A stretch of DNA of 64,000 bases. It comes from Sordaria brevicollis (taxonomy: Eukaryota; Ascomycota; Sordariomycetes; Sordariales; Sordariaceae). The position numbers and the translations under genes were made by a program. The DNA lies in the NCBI GenBank assembly GCA_033439795.1, contig JAUTDP010000004.1, forward strand, positions 3,410,001 to 3,474,000. Reading direction: 5' to 3'. The notes under the pieces are model-generated. The model saw only the letters and a program-made list of their open reading frames with translations. It made no database searches and was not told the origin of the DNA. Position 1 is the stretch's first letter, and every line of letters begins with the position of its first letter. Of the stretch, positions 61,664 to 64,000 are shown piece by piece.

Positions 61664-62823
61664 AGCTATGGATATTGATTGTCCGTTAGCTATAGTTTAC
61701 AGATATCGAGTTACTGAATGTGATGCCGAAGCAGAAACAGGGGATGATATGCCGTGGCCGAGGTTGATGTTGTTGGTGGGAGGTGTTGGTTTTCTTCCAA
61801 AATCCAAATCCGGAAGGGGTTTAGTTGTGGTTATGAGAAAGCTTGGATGTTCAAGGGGATTGAAGCGTTGGTGATGACGTTCACGTTGTAGTTGTGGGCG
61901 CCGGGTAGGGAAACTTTCCAAGGCAAAATTTGCGTAGATGTTGCAAACTGAGGAGTGTTATCGAGAAGTTGATGTTAAATATATCCGCGTTCTAAAGGAA
62001 GTGTCGTGTACGTAGGTGGTAATTTATCGAAGTTTGTCCGAGGGCTGTGTGAAGTTGTTCGAGGGCTACACAGATAAGGAGGAAAAGGACTTTTTCGAAA
62101 GAGGCCTGAAAGTCGAGAACACGTTGAGGGCCAGCTTGAAAAGAAAGGAAACAAATTTTCCAGGAGGTCACGTATTGTCCGCCAAGGGCAACAGGAAAAG
62201 CACACTTCAACGCAGAATCCTGTGAAGGGCGTGTCCGTGGTATTCACTTCGTTCGAGGTACACGCAGCAGATACAGCGTCCACCTTCACTTCTCTTTTCC
62301 TACCAGAGCTGGAAGGTTCTACGCATTGGTACGGAAGGGCTCAAGAGTAAGATCAAGATACATTGATGCAGTGAAGGGGCGGCACCTTGGTCTCAAGTTG
62401 TTTTTGCCCGTGTGAATCGGTTTTTTTTTTCTGGCTCCTTCACCGCACGTGGAAGGTCCAAATCCATGGTCATGGTCCAGCAGTACCGTACCTTCACGTT
62501 CGAGAATGGGCTGGGTAGGCCATGGAGGTAAGTGAATTGCATCTGCTCTTCACAGGACTTGGTGTCCTCACGTTCCCACCCCTCTACCAGGTATTTGAAC
62601 GGAGCCCCCCACGGCCTCTTTGCTTCCTCTCCATAACATATTTCTCATATTCTTCGTTCAAACATAATCTTACCCCCGTACCAAAAACTCCAACTCAATC
62701 CTTATCACCACAAGAGACCTGGCCTTCCGAACATCTCGACAGCAGCCACCGTTTCAGTTCGGCCTTTACAAGACGATGCCTTAATCATTCTTCTCCGGTC
62801 CCGCCACACAAGATTCAGTCGAA
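61664..62823. other. Shared promoter region of the BTB-like paralogue pair
   Basis: 1.16 kb between two divergent, related genes. Includes a ten-T run at 62421-62430 and a C/T-rich leader before 62824. No gene is supported here. Confidence 0.55.
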
Positions 62824-63924
62824 ATGATGGCTGCGCTACAATCAAGCAATTTGGAGACCGTCTACATTGACCCTAACGGTGATCTCCTGATAGACGCAAC
62901 CGCAAACCCCATCTGTAGTACCAGATTTCGCGTCTGCTCCAATGCCCTTCGTCGCCAGTCACCGGTCTGGGAGAAGATGCTGTTTGGTCCATGGAAGGAA
63001 GCCAAACCTACGGACGGATCCCCGTGGATCGTCGAGCTGCCTGACGACCCTGACCATTCGTTGCATATCATATTCGACATTATCCATGCTAATTACGAGG
63101 GTATCCCTCCCTTTCCTTCGGTTATCATCATCTACGATTTGATGACAGTGGCACACAAATACGACGTCGTCCACCTCACCAGGCCATGGTCTTCTCAGTG
63201 GTCAAGTATTGCTAGCAACTCCATCCTTCCAGCAGCAGATGTGGTCAGGTCCCTCTTCATCGCATGGGAACTCGGTGACGAGCATCTCTTCGCTTTGAGG
63301 TTGGAAGAGATCGCATTGCAAGTTGAAGTGGACTTGGATGGCCGCCTGGTTTATGGAAAAGACATATTCCTCGAAGAGGTGGAGCATCTAGGCCCGCTTG
63401 ATGTACTTGGTAAGTTTGGCCCAAGGAGGGATTACAGTGGGAGCAAAAAAAGATGGACCTGAACTAATCATCAAGCAGACATTATTTCCGCGATACGCAT
63501 GGCTCTGCTTGAGAACAAGCTTACACCCCTTCATGAGTTGCTGGAAGATCTAACGCAGGAGGAACCACTCTGTAAAAGGTCTTCTGGAAGTTTTTCTGAT
63601 GACTACTTTGTCATCCGCGCGATCTATCGGATGATGACGCAAAATCTAGGGGGGATACCTTCCGCTCCTGACACCAAGTACAGTGTTGCTGTGGTGGCGT
63701 CGTCTATCTTTTACACCATGTCAACGGTTGCAGAAGCGCATCTGTTGTGGTCCCCTCGAGAGAAATTTCGGAATCTCAGCAAGAGTATCCATAATGACAT
63801 CCCGGCTGTTGTCGCCACCTTCATCAAGCCAAAGCACGTGGCATACATGGCGGCGCAGAGAATGAAGACGGGATTGGTGCTACCTTCCAAGCAGATCAGA
63901 GCCGATAGAGACTGGGAGAACTAG
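62824..63924 (+). CDS. BTB/POZ-like domain protein (paralogue B)
   Basis: Exons 62824-63409 and 63479-63924 give 343 residues; the intron runs from GTAAGT to GCAG. It follows the same plan as the leftward neighbour: TRFRVCSNALRRQSPVWEKM against LRVCSQALRRASPVWKKM, VAHKYDVV against LTHKYDMV, ADVVRSLFIAWELG against KSVVRALFIAYELG, and EEVEHLGPLDVL before an intron at the same place. It has only one copy of the segment duplicated in the neighbour and is about 120 residues shorter. The C terminus keeps AIYRMM, FYTMS and HVAYMAAQR. Function is unknown; BTB-like domains usually mediate protein contacts. Two adjacent ATGs start the frame; the first is used here. Confidence 0.82.
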
Positions 63925-64000
63925 AAGGTATTGCTGGCGGTAACGTTCAGGCTTTCATCAGACATCCGAGGGGGACTAAACAGGGATACTAGCCTCAAAC

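Overview
The window is nuclear DNA of a filamentous ascomycete, most likely a Sordariomycete and probably near Neurospora/Sordaria. Genes are well spaced and monocistronic. They carry short spliceosomal introns (mostly 50-130 nt) with GTANGT-like donors, CTRAC-like branch sites and YAG acceptors. Codons favour C in third position, there is an intron-containing cytoplasmic tRNA-Phe, and the gene families are typical of the group (annexin with a Pro/Gln-rich tail, fungal SulP sulfate permease, Syp1, MAD1, TAM41). No transposon, CRISPR array or operon is visible. The genus is inference; the spliced gene models are read from the sequence.

Layout, left to right. 1-1321 (-): ethylene-forming-enzyme-type 2-oxoglutarate dioxygenase, cut off at its C terminus by the window edge. 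3890-4621 (-): secreted Ser/Thr-rich protein. 6607-8131 (+): annexin. 9839-13556 (+): large low-complexity protein with two C2HC fingers. 14998-15219 (-): small Cys-rich protein. 16311-19335 (-): 801-residue proline-rich/coiled-coil protein with a distant first exon. 22478-23765 (-): CDK-like kinase lacking the catalytic-loop Asn. 24889-27927 (+): F-BAR/muHD endocytic protein Syp1. 29247-31811 (-): checkpoint protein MAD1. 33305-35068 (+): mitochondrial CDP-DAG synthase TAM41. 38221-39813 (+): secreted M28 aminopeptidase. 42582-43511 (+): GH16 glucanase. 44089-44177 (-): tRNA-Phe. 45292-45842 (-): small gene that looks frameshifted. 48307-49154 (+): secreted Cys-rich protein with an M15-like domain. 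49430-52290 (-): sulfate permease. 55126-56022 (-): conserved fungal protein of unknown role. 58030-59830 (+): amino-acid permease. 60194-61663 (-) and 62824-63924 (+): divergent pair of paralogous BTB/POZ-like proteins.

The genes do not form one pathway. Several serve the cell exterior and nutrition (aminopeptidase, GH16 glucanase, M15-like protein, sulfate and amino-acid permeases). Others are housekeeping (MAD1, TAM41, Syp1, tRNA). The items most worth following are the ethylene-forming-enzyme homologue, the M15-like secreted protein, the Asn-less kinase, the in-frame duplicated ORF just after MAD1, the apparent frameshift near 45669, and the BTB-like paralogue pair with an internal duplication in one member.
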